From JACKBJ01 sp964549495 (GTDB lineage Bacteria; Chloroflexota; Anaerolineae; Epilineales; Epilineaceae): DNA of 64,000 nucleotides. The stretch spans positions 23,225-87,224 of the forward strand of contig CAZJWJ010000006.1 of NCBI GenBank assembly GCA_964549495.1, in the 5' to 3' direction. Of the stretch, positions 18,261 to 26,460 are shown in pieces. Positions within the stretch are counted from its first letter, which is position 1; each line of letters starts with the position of its first letter. The notes beneath the pieces were generated by a model. The model had not been told where the DNA came from and did no database searches. It worked only from the letters and a program-made list of their open reading frames with translations. Position numbers and translations under genes: made by a program.

Positions 18261-19364
18261 TCACAGGAAGCGCCGGCTGGAACGGTCGGGACGGAGCGGC
18301 AGGCCCAGCTCGCGGGCGATCAGCGGCAGGTAGACCTCGGACACCATCCGCCGGCCCATGCGCACCTCGCGGTCGACGCCGTAGAGCAGGGCATTGTAGA
18401 CCTCGGGTCCGCCGTAGTCCTGGCGCAAGAGGTCGACGGCCGGGTAGACCGCGCCGGCATCGCCGGGTAGCATCTCGCCGGTCAGGTCCTCGAGGTGTTT
18501 GTCGGAGCCGGCCTGCCAGGCTGGCAAATCCACCCGCAGCACCTCCTCCCAGGGCGCCAGGCGCACGAAGAAGCTGGCGATGGCCGGCGAGCGCGCCACG
18601 TCCTGTCGATCGAGCAGCCGCACCGAACCGCCGGTGAAGCTCCACTTGCCCAGGAGAACCGGTGCGCTGAGGCCGGGCCGGCCATCGGTCCAACGCTGCA
18701 GCATGCCCGAGTCGCTCAGGTCGGGCGGGATCTCGCGGCCCTCGTGATCGGGCAGGGCCGCCAGCCAGATCTTGGCCTGGGTGGCCTCCCGGCTGCTCTT
18801 GGCGATGGCCAGGATGTCGATGCGCCGCTCGCGGGCCCGCTCGAGCAGGCGCAGGTAGCGCTCGAGCACCTGCTCCGGGTAGTCGCGCAGGTGGACCTGG
18901 TCCTCCGGGCTGGGGAAGAGTTGGGGAAGCAGGCCGTAGAGCGCGCCGTCCAGGTAGAGCACGCTTTCTTCGGGCAGGTGGTGGCTGACCACCTCGACCG
19001 CCAGGCTCAGCTCGCGCAGGCGCTGCACGAGGTCGGCGAAGCGGGCCGCGGCCGGCCGGGGTGTGGCCGGCGGCAGCACCTGCACGTCGACCTCTTTCTC
19101 CTCGAAGGCCCCGGGCCCGATGCACAGGGCCTGGGTGACCAGGAGCGTGCTGCCGTTGTCCAGGTCGACCTGGCCCAGGCTGCCGTCGATGGCGTAGGCC
19201 GGCCGCTGCGGCTCGCCCAGGAGCGGCGGCAGATCCAGCCAGTGGTCGCGCACGAAGGACTGCAGATCCAGCTGGGCCGGTGCCACCGCAGGATCGAGCC
19301 CGCGGCGCAGATCGCCCGCATTGAGGTCGATGGCGCGGCTCAGCTTGTCGAGGAAGTCGGCCAT
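18261..19364 (-). CDS. NurA-domain 5'-3' nuclease
   Basis: 367 residues with the NurA signature YAIDGSLG (catalytic Asp at D60), a second acidic motif VLYLDGALYG and a third block IAKSSREA near residue 200, consistent with an RNase-H-like NurA core. The start is ATG with GGGAG upstream; the longer open frame (to 21197) is an artefact of antisense codon bias. NurA acts as a dimer with HerA. It is the first gene of the minus-strand run NurA-HerA-Mre11-xseA-xseB, with a 94-base gap before HerA. Confidence 0.9.
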   Translation of the reverse strand: MADFLDKLSRAIDLNAGDLRRGLDPAVAPAQLDLQSFVRDHWLDLPPLLGEPQRPAYAIDGSLGQVDLDNGSTLLVTQALCIGPGAFEEKEVDVQVLPPATPRPAAARFADLVQRLRELSLAVEVVSHHLPEESVLYLDGALYGLLPQLFPSPEDQVHLRDYPEQVLERYLRLLERARERRIDILAIAKSSREATQAKIWLAALPDHEGREIPPDLSDSGMLQRWTDGRPGLSAPVLLGKWSFTGGSVRLLDRQDVARSPAIASFFVRLAPWEEVLRVDLPAWQAGSDKHLEDLTGEMLPGDAGAVYPAVDLLRQDYGGPEVYNALLYGVDREVRMGRRMVSEVYLPLIARELGLPLRPDRSSRRFL

Positions 19365-19531
19365 GCGGATCTCCCGAGTACTAGGGAACACCTGTTCGGG
19401 ATGATAGGGTCCGCGGCCGGTCGCGTCAATCCGTGGGCTCGTCCATCCGGCCGGCGATCCGCTGGAACGCGCCCGCACCACGAACCGGCTTCGATCCGTG
19501 GAACCGCACCGAGTTCCGGCGCATGGACAGC

Positions 19532-19867
19532 TCAGACGATGGCGCGGCGTGCCCGGAAGAAGTAGAGCAGCAGCAGGACGGCCACCAGCTCGACGGCCGC
19601 GAACTGCACCCGCAGCCGGAAGCTGTCGGCCAGGGCGGCCACCAGCTCGGAGTTGAGCACCTCGAGGTTCTGGCTCCAGCGCAGGGCTTCCCAAGCGTAG
19701 CCCAGCCGCAGGGTGCCAAAGAGGAAGAAGGTGCCGGTCCAGCCCATGTCGGCAAACTGCTTGAAGGCGCGGTAGCTGCTGAAGGCCACCAGGGCCGAGA
19801 TGAACCAGATGAGTGCTGCCAGGAGGTGAATCCACATCAGGACGTTGAGCTGTTGGGCGATGTCCAC
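19532..19867 (-). CDS. Small three-helix membrane protein, unknown function
   Basis: 111 residues with hydrophobic segments at about 8-30, 44-62 and 88-106, predicted three-pass membrane protein. It begins MDIAQQLNVLMWIHLLAALIW, reminiscent of small heme- or copper-related membrane proteins (CopD/UPF0093-like), with a His in the first helix, but it is too short and poorly marked to assign. It is divergent from the peptidase gene at 19980. Confidence 0.65.
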   Translation of the reverse strand: MDIAQQLNVLMWIHLLAALIWFISALVAFSSYRAFKQFADMGWTGTFFLFGTLRLGYAWEALRWSQNLEVLNSELVAALADSFRLRVQFAAVELVAVLLLLYFFRARRAIV

Positions 19868-19910
19868 GGCATGTCTCCTGGCTGGACGGGGGAGCTTGGC
19901 GGGCGAGTAT

Positions 19911-19916
19911 AATCGA
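19911..19916 (+). promoter_or_regulatory. Perfect -10 hexamer TATAAT upstream of the M24 peptidase
   Basis: TATAAT stands out in GC-rich sequence 64 bases before the peptidase ATG. No convincing -35 was found at 16-18 bases, so this is a possible promoter only. Confidence 0.35.
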
Positions 19917-19979
19917 CCCCCCTGGGGGAGTCAACGCCCCTTCCGCGCCCGCCCACAGCCATCGGAGGATCCCGAACCC

Positions 19980-21152
19980 ATGTACGAGCAGCGCCTCGAC
20001 GATCTCCGCGACATCCTGATCGAGGCCGGCCTGCATGCCGTGGCCTTGGTGCCGGGGCCCAACCTCCGGCATCTGACCGGCGCGGCCTTCCACCTCTCCG
20101 AGCGCCCGGTCCTGGCCCTGGTGCCCGCCGCCGGCCAGCCCATCCTGGTCCTGCCGACGCTGGAGGCGATGAAGGCCGAGGACCTGCCATTCCGGGCCGA
20201 AGTCTTCGACTATGACGACGTGCAAGGGCCCGAGCAGGCGGTCGAGTCGGCTTTGGCCGCGCTGGCCCGGACGGTGGAGCAAGAGGTCGAGGTCGAGCGC
20301 GATCCGGAGGAAGAGGACGGGCGGATCTGGCTGGGGGTCGAGGGCCGGCGGATGCGCTTTCTGGAGTTGGACCTGATGGCCCGAGGCGATTCGAGCCCGC
20401 GAATCTTCGACGCCGACGAGGTCTTCGCCGAGCTGCGGATGGTCAAGGACGAGGCCGAGCTGGCCGCCATGCGCGAGGCGGTGCGCATCGCCGAGGCTGC
20501 CATCGGACCGGCCCTGGCCGCGCTCGAGCCGGGCCGGACCACCGAGCGGCAGCTGGCCGCCGAGATCGTGATGCAGCTGCTGAAGGCCGGCTCCGAGATG
20601 CCCTTCCCCTTCCAGCCCCACGTGGCCTCGGGCCCCGGCGGCGCCAGCCCCCACCACAGCCCGGACGATCGCGTCATCCAGCCGGGCGAGCTCCTGATCG
20701 TCGACTGGGGCGCGACCCACCGGGGCTACTTCTCGGACATCACCCGCACCTACGCGGTGGCCGGCGCCGAGCTGCCGCCCGAATTGGCCGAGGCCTACGC
20801 GGCGGTGCTGGCGGCCAACGAGGCCGGCCGCGCGGCCGTGCGCCCGGGCGCCACCGGCGAGGAGGTCGACGCGGCGGCGCGCGGGGTGATCGAGGCGGCC
20901 GAGCTGGGCCCCTTCTTCCTGCACCGCACCGGCCACGGTCTGGGCCTGGAGGTCCACGAGGAGCCGGACATGAAGGCCGGCAGCGACATCTACCTGGAAC
21001 CGGGCATGACCTTCACCATCGAGCCCGGCGTCTACCTGCCCGACCTGGGCGGCGTGCGCATCGAGGACGATGTGGTCGTCACCGCCCGCGGCTGCGAGAG
21101 CCTTACCTGTCTGCCGCGCGAGCTGACGGTGGTGGGGGGCCGACCTGCATGA
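19980..21152 (+). CDS. M24-family metallopeptidase (Xaa-Pro aminopeptidase/dipeptidase-like)
   Basis: 390 residues: a creatinase-like N-terminal domain (1-155) and a pita-bread catalytic domain. The five metal ligands are present: Asp in IVDWGATH and in FSDITRTY, His in RTGHGLGLEVHEEP, Glu in TIEPGVYLP and Glu in RIEDDVVV. The enzyme removes Xaa-Pro residues or splits Xaa-Pro dipeptides in the cytosol. Start ATG with CGGAGGA about ten bases upstream. Its stop overlaps the next small gene. Confidence 0.93.
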   Translation: MYEQRLDDLRDILIEAGLHAVALVPGPNLRHLTGAAFHLSERPVLALVPAAGQPILVLPTLEAMKAEDLPFRAEVFDYDDVQGPEQAVESALAALARTVEQEVEVERDPEEEDGRIWLGVEGRRMRFLELDLMARGDSSPRIFDADEVFAELRMVKDEAELAAMREAVRIAEAAIGPALAALEPGRTTERQLAAEIVMQLLKAGSEMPFPFQPHVASGPGGASPHHSPDDRVIQPGELLIVDWGATHRGYFSDITRTYAVAGAELPPELAEAYAAVLAANEAGRAAVRPGATGEEVDAAARGVIEAAELGPFFLHRTGHGLGLEVHEEPDMKAGSDIYLEPGMTFTIEPGVYLPDLGGVRIEDDVVVTARGCESLTCLPRELTVVGGRPA

Positions 21153-21394
21153 GCGCAAACGAACGCCACGGGAACGGACAGGACTCGAAACGTGCACAAG
21201 ATGGCGAGAGCCTCATCGCCCGGATCAAGCGTATTCTCGAAGCCAGGGGCTTGATCGCTCCAAGCAACTCAACACAAGAGCATGGCACCCTCGATCTCCT
21301 CGATCGGCAGGAGCTGATCGAGTTGCGAGATCAGATCGGCCGAACGAGTCCTTCCGCCTCGTCGATCATCGTGAGCGATCGGGCTGCGCCCTAG
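21149..21394 (+). CDS. Hypothetical small protein, translationally coupled to the M24 peptidase
   Basis: 81 residues, mostly charged, with an amphipathic helix LIARIKRILEARGLI. The ATG overlaps the stop of the peptidase gene (ATGA). No family recognised. The overlap and open frame support it, but its composition is weakly constrained, and it ends overlapping the convergent DUF3052 gene by four bases. Confidence 0.5.
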   Translation: MSANERHGNGQDSKRAQDGESLIARIKRILEARGLIAPSNSTQEHGTLDLLDRQELIELRDQIGRTSPSASSIIVSDRAAP

Positions 21395-21831
21395 CGTCGG
21401 CCTCGTCGCGACGCGCGACCTCCGGTGCGCCGGCTGAAGCAGAGCCCGGACCAGGTCTGGTCGATGGCGCAGACCTTGTAGTCCACCAGGCCGTGGGTCA
21501 GGCCGTGGTTGCGGACCTCGGCATCGCCCAGGTCCTGCTGCAGGCCCGAGGCCTTCTTGGGCCAGGCCAGCCAGAGCCGGCCGCCCTCGCGCATGGCCTC
21601 GGCCGCGTTCGGGAAGCGCTGCGACAGTTCCAGGCGCGTGACCGAGAAGAGCAGGATCACGTCCGCGCCGTCGGTCGCTGCGTCACGATGGGTCGTGACG
21701 TCGTCCGGTAAGGCGCCCAGTGTCTCCTCGAAGTCCTCGGGCGCCTCGAGAAGCAGCAGGTCGGCACCCGCCTTGATGCCCAGCTTCTTGGGCAGGGGCG
21801 TGCCGGAGTAGCCGGCCGTCGATGCGGGCAT
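21391..21831 (-). CDS. DUF3052-like protein
   Basis: 146 residues. It begins with AGYSGTPLPKKLGIKAG, the hallmark of DUF3052, then a Rossmann-like pattern (ADLLLLEAPEDF, ADVILLFSVTR, GGRLWLAWPKKASG). The family has been compared to an inactive methyltransferase-like fold with no proven role. Ending in the basic RRTGGRASRRGRR, it may bind nucleic acid. Confidence 0.8.
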   Translation of the reverse strand: MPASTAGYSGTPLPKKLGIKAGADLLLLEAPEDFEETLGALPDDVTTHRDAATDGADVILLFSVTRLELSQRFPNAAEAMREGGRLWLAWPKKASGLQQDLGDAEVRNHGLTHGLVDYKVCAIDQTWSGLCFSRRTGGRASRRGRR

Positions 21832-21900
21832 GGTCGTCGACCTCCTCAGCCTGTCGGCAGATGCGCTGCACGTGCAGATCGCGCAGGCGCTGATGTGCTT

Positions 21901-22479
21901 CTATTCTTCGGGCCACTCTACCCTTCGGTAGACTTCCTCGAGCTCGATCTCGATGTCGAGAGCAGGGATCCGCATGCTATCGGCCAGGCCATGAACCGTT
22001 TCGATCCGCCACAGATCGCCCTCGCGCGAGAAGAGCTCGACGCTTGACCGATCCTGGGCGATCAAGATGTAGTCGCGCAGCGAGTCCAGCATCCGGTAGC
22101 GCGCGAACTTCGCGCCGCGGTCGTAGCCCTCGGTGGAGGGCGATAGAACCTCGATGATCACGGTCGGGTTGAGCAAGGTGTCCTGCACCTCGTCCTCCAA
22201 TGCAGGATCCCCGCATACGATCACGAGGTCCGGATAGACGTAGGATCCGTCTCGATCGACCTTCACTCGCATGTCACTGGTGTGGAACTCACAGGGACCG
22301 CCTCGAAGTCGACGACCAATCTCCACGGATAAATTGGACACGATCAGGCTGTGCGCCCGACTTGCGCCGGCCATCATGACCATCTCGCCGTCGATGAGTT
22401 CGTGCCGCTCTTCCGACGCACGTTCGATGGCCAGGTACTCCTCGGCCGTGAACCGCCGACCTTCCGATCGAGCAAACAT
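21901..22479 (-). CDS. Uma2-family (DUF820) putative endonuclease
   Basis: 192 residues with the Uma2 PD-(D/E)XK core: FTAEEYLAIERASEERHELIDGEM at the start, VYPDLVIVCGDP (Asp) and PTVIIEVLSPSTEGYDRGAKFARYR (Glu, Lys). The family is expanded in Cyanobacteria and Chloroflexota and is thought to derive from transposon or restriction nucleases. No partner gene is adjacent. Nuclease activity is predicted, not known. Confidence 0.88.
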   Translation of the reverse strand: MFARSEGRRFTAEEYLAIERASEERHELIDGEMVMMAGASRAHSLIVSNLSVEIGRRLRGGPCEFHTSDMRVKVDRDGSYVYPDLVIVCGDPALEDEVQDTLLNPTVIIEVLSPSTEGYDRGAKFARYRMLDSLRDYILIAQDRSSVELFSREGDLWRIETVHGLADSMRIPALDIEIELEEVYRRVEWPEE

Positions 22480-22541
22480 CTCTTGCCTCCAATGGCTGCA
22501 CCCGCCGACCGAGTCTAGGCCGATCCCCGCGGCATCGCAAA

Positions 22542-22583
22542 GAGAGCGCCCCTGCCGAGTTCGAGCTCGGCAGGGGCGCTCTC
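22542..22583. terminator. 18-bp perfect hairpin
   Basis: GAGAGCGCCCCTGCCGAG pairs with its exact complement around a six-base loop TTCGAG. On the minus strand it is followed by TTTGC, so it can end transcripts of the vWA gene that finishes at 22696. Confidence 0.65.
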
Positions 22584-22591
22584 CGCTTCCC

Positions 22592-22664
22592 CGTATACCT
22601 GGCGACCGCCGCCTATATACCTGATTGCGCTGGCCTATATACGCGGCGCGAAGCAGGTGTATGG
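22592..22664. repeat. Short direct-repeat array with a 22-bp period (TATAC core)
   Basis: TATAC occurs at 22594, 22616 and 22638, exactly 22 bases apart. The second and third share the longer CCTATATAC, and a degenerate TATGG falls at 22660, again 22 bases on. The spacing is two helical turns, so the cores lie on one DNA face, as in an operator array. It sits between the vWA gene end and the hairpin upstream of the Uma2 gene start. Confidence 0.5.
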
Positions 22665-22695
22665 GCCGTTTGGACTCGGCCCGAGCGCCCTCGCG

Positions 22696-24651
22696 TCAGG
22701 GCTGGCCGATGATCACGCCGCCGGGGCAGGGTAGGTTCCCGGCCAGCTCGGCGTAGATGGCCTCCAGCTGGTCGGCCGAGGGCGCCTCCAAGTAGAGGTC
22801 GGGGCGCGAGGCGACCTGGCGCAGGAGATGGGGGTCGACGTCCGTGCCGAGGCCGATGGTGTAGATCATGATGCCGGAGTCCTTGGCCGTGCCGGCGGCG
22901 TCCAGCACCAGACCTTCCGTCCCGCCGTCCGGAAGGCCGTCGGTCAAGAGAACGATGATCTGATTGTCGGCATCCCGACCGCTGTCCCAGAGCTGCTGCC
23001 CGGCCATCTGCAAGGCCAGGTCGATGCGCGTACCCTCACCGGTCGTGATGGTGTCTATGAAGGCGCGAAGCTGCTCGACGTCGAGTCGCGTGCCGAAGGT
23101 GGACACCCGTGTGACTCCCCGGTCGAAGGCGACGACACCGGCACGATCCGTATTGGGATCGAGCAGTCCGACGAAGCTCTTGGCCGCTTGCTTGGCCGCG
23201 TCGATCTTGCGCTGCTCGCCGCTCTGCTGCTCCATCGAGCTGGAGGCGTCGATGACCAGGACCACGTCGGTGGTGCGGGCCTCGAGCTTGCAGACGCGGC
23301 GGGCGACCAGCGGCAGGTAGGCGGTGACCGTCTCCGGCGTGGGCGTGACGGTCGACGTGGCGGTAGCCGGCACCGTCGTTGCCGTGTCGGTCGGCTCGGG
23401 CGTCGGCGAATGCTCGCTGGTGGGCGTGATGGTCGGGGTCTCGGTCGGCTCGGGCGTTGGTGTGACGCTGGGCGTGGGCGTCTCGACGATGCAGGGGCCG
23501 ACCTCGAGATCGCGCGTGGGGACCTCGATCGGATCGATGCTGCGGCCGAGGCTGTCCTCGAAGGTCACCTGGCTGCCCTCGGTGCGCAAGGGCAGCGTGC
23601 CCTCGACGCCAGGCTGGATCTTGTAGGTGGCGGTGGCCACCTGGCCGCGGCCGAGACCGAGCCCGGCGAAGTCGAAGGTGATGCGCGGCCCGGCGACCCG
23701 CGGTGCGGGCTGGCCGGAGCCGTCGACGTAGCTCACATCGGGACCGAGCCATTCGCGCAGGCTGAGCTCGTCCAGGACCAGGTTCTCGCCCTGATCGACC
23801 AGGTCGGCGATCTCCGCCGGCAGCCGGCTGGCCTGCCGGCCCTCGAAGTAGTAGTCGCGGTTGCTGACGATCTGGCGGTAGCTGGTGTTGCAGGTCTCGC
23901 GATCGCTCTCGGTGTAGCAGACCGCGAAGACGTGCATGCCCTTGCCCGCGGCCCGGGAGCCGGCGGCGCGGGCGGCCTGCTCGCAGCCGGCCACCGTCTC
24001 GTCGCAGCCGTCGCCGTAGAGCAGGATGATCTCGATGGGCGAGACCCCCGGCCGGCGCTCGTCCTCCAGCATCTGCATGCCGGCCTCGATGGCTTCGCCC
24101 GGATCCTCGCCCAGGTCGCTGGACAGAAAGCGGATGCCGTTGGCGGCGCCGATGACGCGGCTCTTCTCGTTGGTCAGCTCGGTCTCGACCGTCACCCGGA
24201 AGCCGTGCGAGACGACGGCCGCCTTGGTCTCCGGATCCAGGTCGAAGTCGAGCTCGTCGAGCACCTGGCGCACGTTGCGCTGGATCTGGCTGAGGATGTC
24301 ACTGACCGAGGGGTCGGCGATGGACTTGGAGCGGTCGATGGCGATGACCAGGCGCACCGGCAGGTGGGTGGGGCAGCTGACGGCCATGGTCACCGTGACG
24401 TCGCCGGTGTCGCAGATGCGCGGGTTCTCCGGCGAGAGGGTCTCGCTCACCGCCACGCTGCAGGCGCTGGGGCTGCCGCCGGTGGAGCCCTGGGCCGGGG
24501 CCAGCGGGGCGGCCGGCCGCTCGGGCGCCGCGGCGGAGGCCGGGCCGGCCAGGTCGTCGGCCGGGCGGGCGGCGACGAGGCCGGCCCCGAGGGCGGTGAC
24601 GATGGCGGCGGCCACCAAGAGGGGCGTGCAGAGGAGGACGAGCTTGCGCAT
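22696..24651 (-). CDS. Secreted protein with two von Willebrand A domains
   Basis: 651 residues from an ATG preceded by GGAAAGGAAG; the frame extends to 24738 but that region lacks a signal. A signal peptide (1-30) is followed by a first vWA domain (about 90-300; MIDAS IAIDRSKS), a beta-rich region, a Thr/Pro-rich linker, then AYLPLVARRVC and a second vWA domain (MIDAS VIDASSSM; LTDGLPDG). vWA domains bind protein ligands through a metal at the MIDAS. The YLPL element sits just before the second domain, as in the proteins at 34046 and 58747. Probably surface-exposed, with a role in adhesion or matrix assembly. Confidence 0.85.
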   Translation of the reverse strand: MRKLVLLCTPLLVAAAIVTALGAGLVAARPADDLAGPASAAAPERPAAPLAPAQGSTGGSPSACSVAVSETLSPENPRICDTGDVTVTMAVSCPTHLPVRLVIAIDRSKSIADPSVSDILSQIQRNVRQVLDELDFDLDPETKAAVVSHGFRVTVETELTNEKSRVIGAANGIRFLSSDLGEDPGEAIEAGMQMLEDERRPGVSPIEIILLYGDGCDETVAGCEQAARAAGSRAAGKGMHVFAVCYTESDRETCNTSYRQIVSNRDYYFEGRQASRLPAEIADLVDQGENLVLDELSLREWLGPDVSYVDGSGQPAPRVAGPRITFDFAGLGLGRGQVATATYKIQPGVEGTLPLRTEGSQVTFEDSLGRSIDPIEVPTRDLEVGPCIVETPTPSVTPTPEPTETPTITPTSEHSPTPEPTDTATTVPATATSTVTPTPETVTAYLPLVARRVCKLEARTTDVVLVIDASSSMEQQSGEQRKIDAAKQAAKSFVGLLDPNTDRAGVVAFDRGVTRVSTFGTRLDVEQLRAFIDTITTGEGTRIDLALQMAGQQLWDSGRDADNQIIVLLTDGLPDGGTEGLVLDAAGTAKDSGIMIYTIGLGTDVDPHLLRQVASRPDLYLEAPSADQLEAIYAELAGNLPCPGGVIIGQP

Positions 24652-24943
24652 CGGGCTGGGCTTCCTTTCCTGGGCATCCGCGGCGCCGGGCCACCTCGGA
24701 GCGCTGGCGGGCTGAGGTTGCCGCACATTGTATCGCATGCGACGATTCCTGTGAGGCCCTCGAGCGTCGTGCGGCGGTTAAGCTTCCTTCACCCCAGCGG
24801 CTTCTCGAGGCTGCGGCATCTGGTCTCGAAGCCGGTTCTTCGCAACCGACGGGCCGAGCGCCGCGTAGAGTTCACCATCGATCCACCCGGCCGCGCATGC
24901 CCTTCTTCGACCCGCGCGGTCCAGATCCCGAGGAGGAGATCCC

Positions 24944-25822
24944 GTGGTGCTGCCCTTCCTGTTCACCGTCGACCAACAAACCGCGCGCGTGGTGCAGCGC
25001 TTCGGCAAGTTCGCCCGCGTGGCCGGCCCCGGCCTGCACATCTTCAGCCCCTTCTTCGAGACCGTCTCGGCGCCGATCAACCTGCGCGTGCAGCAGCTCG
25101 ACGTGCCGGTGGAGACCAAGACCGAGGACGATGTCTTCGTGCGCGTCGTCGTCTCGGTGCAATACAACGTGCTGGAAGACAGGGTCTTCGAGGCCCACTA
25201 CAAGCTCTCCGACCCGGAGCGGCAGATCACCTCCTACGTCTTCGACGTGGTCCGCGCCCGCGTGCCGACCATCAAGCTGGACGACGTCTTCGAGAAGAAG
25301 GACGACATCGCCGAGGCCATCAAGACCGAGCTGCGCGAGGTGATGGACGACTTCGGCTACGGCATCCTCAAGGCCCTGGTCACCGACATCGACCCCGATC
25401 CCAAGGTCAAGGAGGCGATGAACGAGATCAACGCCGCCCAGCGCATGCGGGTGGCGGCCACCGAGAAGGGCGAGGCCGAGCGCATCCTCAAGGTCAAGGC
25501 CGCCCAGGCCGAGGCCGAGAGCAAGGCCCTGTCCGGCAAGGGCATCGCCGACCAGCGCCGCGCCATCGTCGACGGCCTGCGCGAGAGCGTCGACGAGTTC
25601 GCTCGCTCGGTGCCGGGCGCATCGGCCCAAGACGTGATGAACATCGTCCTGCTCACGCAGTATTTCGACACTCTCAAGGAGATCGGCGCCGCCTCGACCA
25701 CCAACACCCTGGTGGTGCCGCATTCGCCCAGCGCGGTGGCCGACATGGCCGAGCAGATCCGCAACTCGCTCTTGACCAGCAGCCAGATGGATCGCAACGT
25801 GCGACGGGACGGGGCCGGCTAG
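24944..25822 (+). CDS. SPFH/band-7 protein (HIR/stomatin-like)
   Basis: 292 residues. The PHB/SPFH domain (about 10-190) begins FTVDQQTARVVQRFGKF and contains PVETKTEDDVFVRVVVSVQY. A Glu/Ala-rich coiled coil follows (RMRVAATEKGEAERILKVKAAQAEAESKAL). Such proteins oligomerise on the inner face of the membrane and organise microdomains. There is no clear transmembrane helix, as in plant hypersensitive-induced-reaction proteins. The start is GTG, with a strong AGGAGGAGAT five bases upstream. Confidence 0.9.
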   Translation: MVLPFLFTVDQQTARVVQRFGKFARVAGPGLHIFSPFFETVSAPINLRVQQLDVPVETKTEDDVFVRVVVSVQYNVLEDRVFEAHYKLSDPERQITSYVFDVVRARVPTIKLDDVFEKKDDIAEAIKTELREVMDDFGYGILKALVTDIDPDPKVKEAMNEINAAQRMRVAATEKGEAERILKVKAAQAEAESKALSGKGIADQRRAIVDGLRESVDEFARSVPGASAQDVMNIVLLTQYFDTLKEIGAASTTNTLVVPHSPSAVADMAEQIRNSLLTSSQMDRNVRRDGAG

Positions 25823-25857
25823 GACGCTGACCCGCCGACCCGAGCCCGTGATAGACT

Positions 25858-25890
25858 GACGGGGCCGCGAGCGTCTCTTGCGGCCCCGTC
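25858..25890 (+). terminator. 11-bp hairpin after the band-7 gene
   Basis: GACGGGGCCGC pairs with GCGGCCCCGTC around an 11-base loop, 36 bases after the stop codon. There is no U-tract. Confidence 0.6.
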
Positions 25891-25947
25891 GCCATTCCAG
25901 GAGTCCGTCGATGTGCCGGACCCGCGCCGACTACGGTCCTCGATAGC

Positions 25948-26460
25948 ATGTCCCAACTGCCCGAGCGCCCGCGACTCGGCTCGTGGCTGGCCAGCCTGCG
26001 CGACCCTTGGGTCCTGGGCCAGCTGCTGCTCTTCTTGCTCGTGATCGCGGGAACCGCTGCCCTTCGCGCTCGATACGGATACGATCCGGCAGCGGGCACG
26101 CGCATCCTCGCCATCGGGCTGCTGGTCCTGGGCAGCCTCTCGATCCTGGTCGCCGGGCTGGGTCTGGGGCGGAGCCTGACCCCGACCATCGTGCCGGTGG
26201 AGGATGGCGAGCTGGCCACCGGCGGTCTCTACCGCTGGGTCCGCCACCCGATCTACCTGGCGGTGATCCTCATGCTGGCCGGCCTTGCCCTCCTGGCCGG
26301 CCGCTGGCTCTGGGCGCTGACCGTCGCGCTGGTGGCCTACGCCTACTTCGACCGCAAGGCCGCGGCCGAGGAGCGCCACCTGCTCGAGCGCTACCCGGAC
26401 TACGCGCACTACCGGGCACGGACCGGCAAGCTGCTGCCCTGGATCGGGCGACGGAGGTGA
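25948..26460 (+). CDS. Isoprenylcysteine carboxyl methyltransferase-family membrane protein
   Basis: 170 residues with four to five membrane helices. The ICMT/PEMT signature lies at LATGGLYRWVRHPIYLAVIL and the distal FDRKAAAEERHLLERYPDYAHYRARTGKLLPWIG, which bind S-adenosylmethionine in the family. Bacterial members methylate lipids or unknown substrates. Another ICMT-like protein is encoded at 35819-36415. The stop overlaps the GTG start of the next gene (GTGA). Confidence 0.87.
   Translation: MSQLPERPRLGSWLASLRDPWVLGQLLLFLLVIAGTAALRARYGYDPAAGTRILAIGLLVLGSLSILVAGLGLGRSLTPTIVPVEDGELATGGLYRWVRHPIYLAVILMLAGLALLAGRWLWALTVALVAYAYFDRKAAAEERHLLERYPDYAHYRARTGKLLPWIGRRR

Noticed and set aside
18261..21197. 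978-codon minus-strand frame covering the M24 peptidase
   Set aside because: The NurA protein starts at 19364; upstream residues are repetitive Gly/Ala/Arg-rich sequence opposite a clear peptidase gene.
22828..25830. 1000-codon plus-strand frame opposite the vWA gene
   Set aside because: Low-complexity translation, overlaps the well-supported vWA and band-7 genes.
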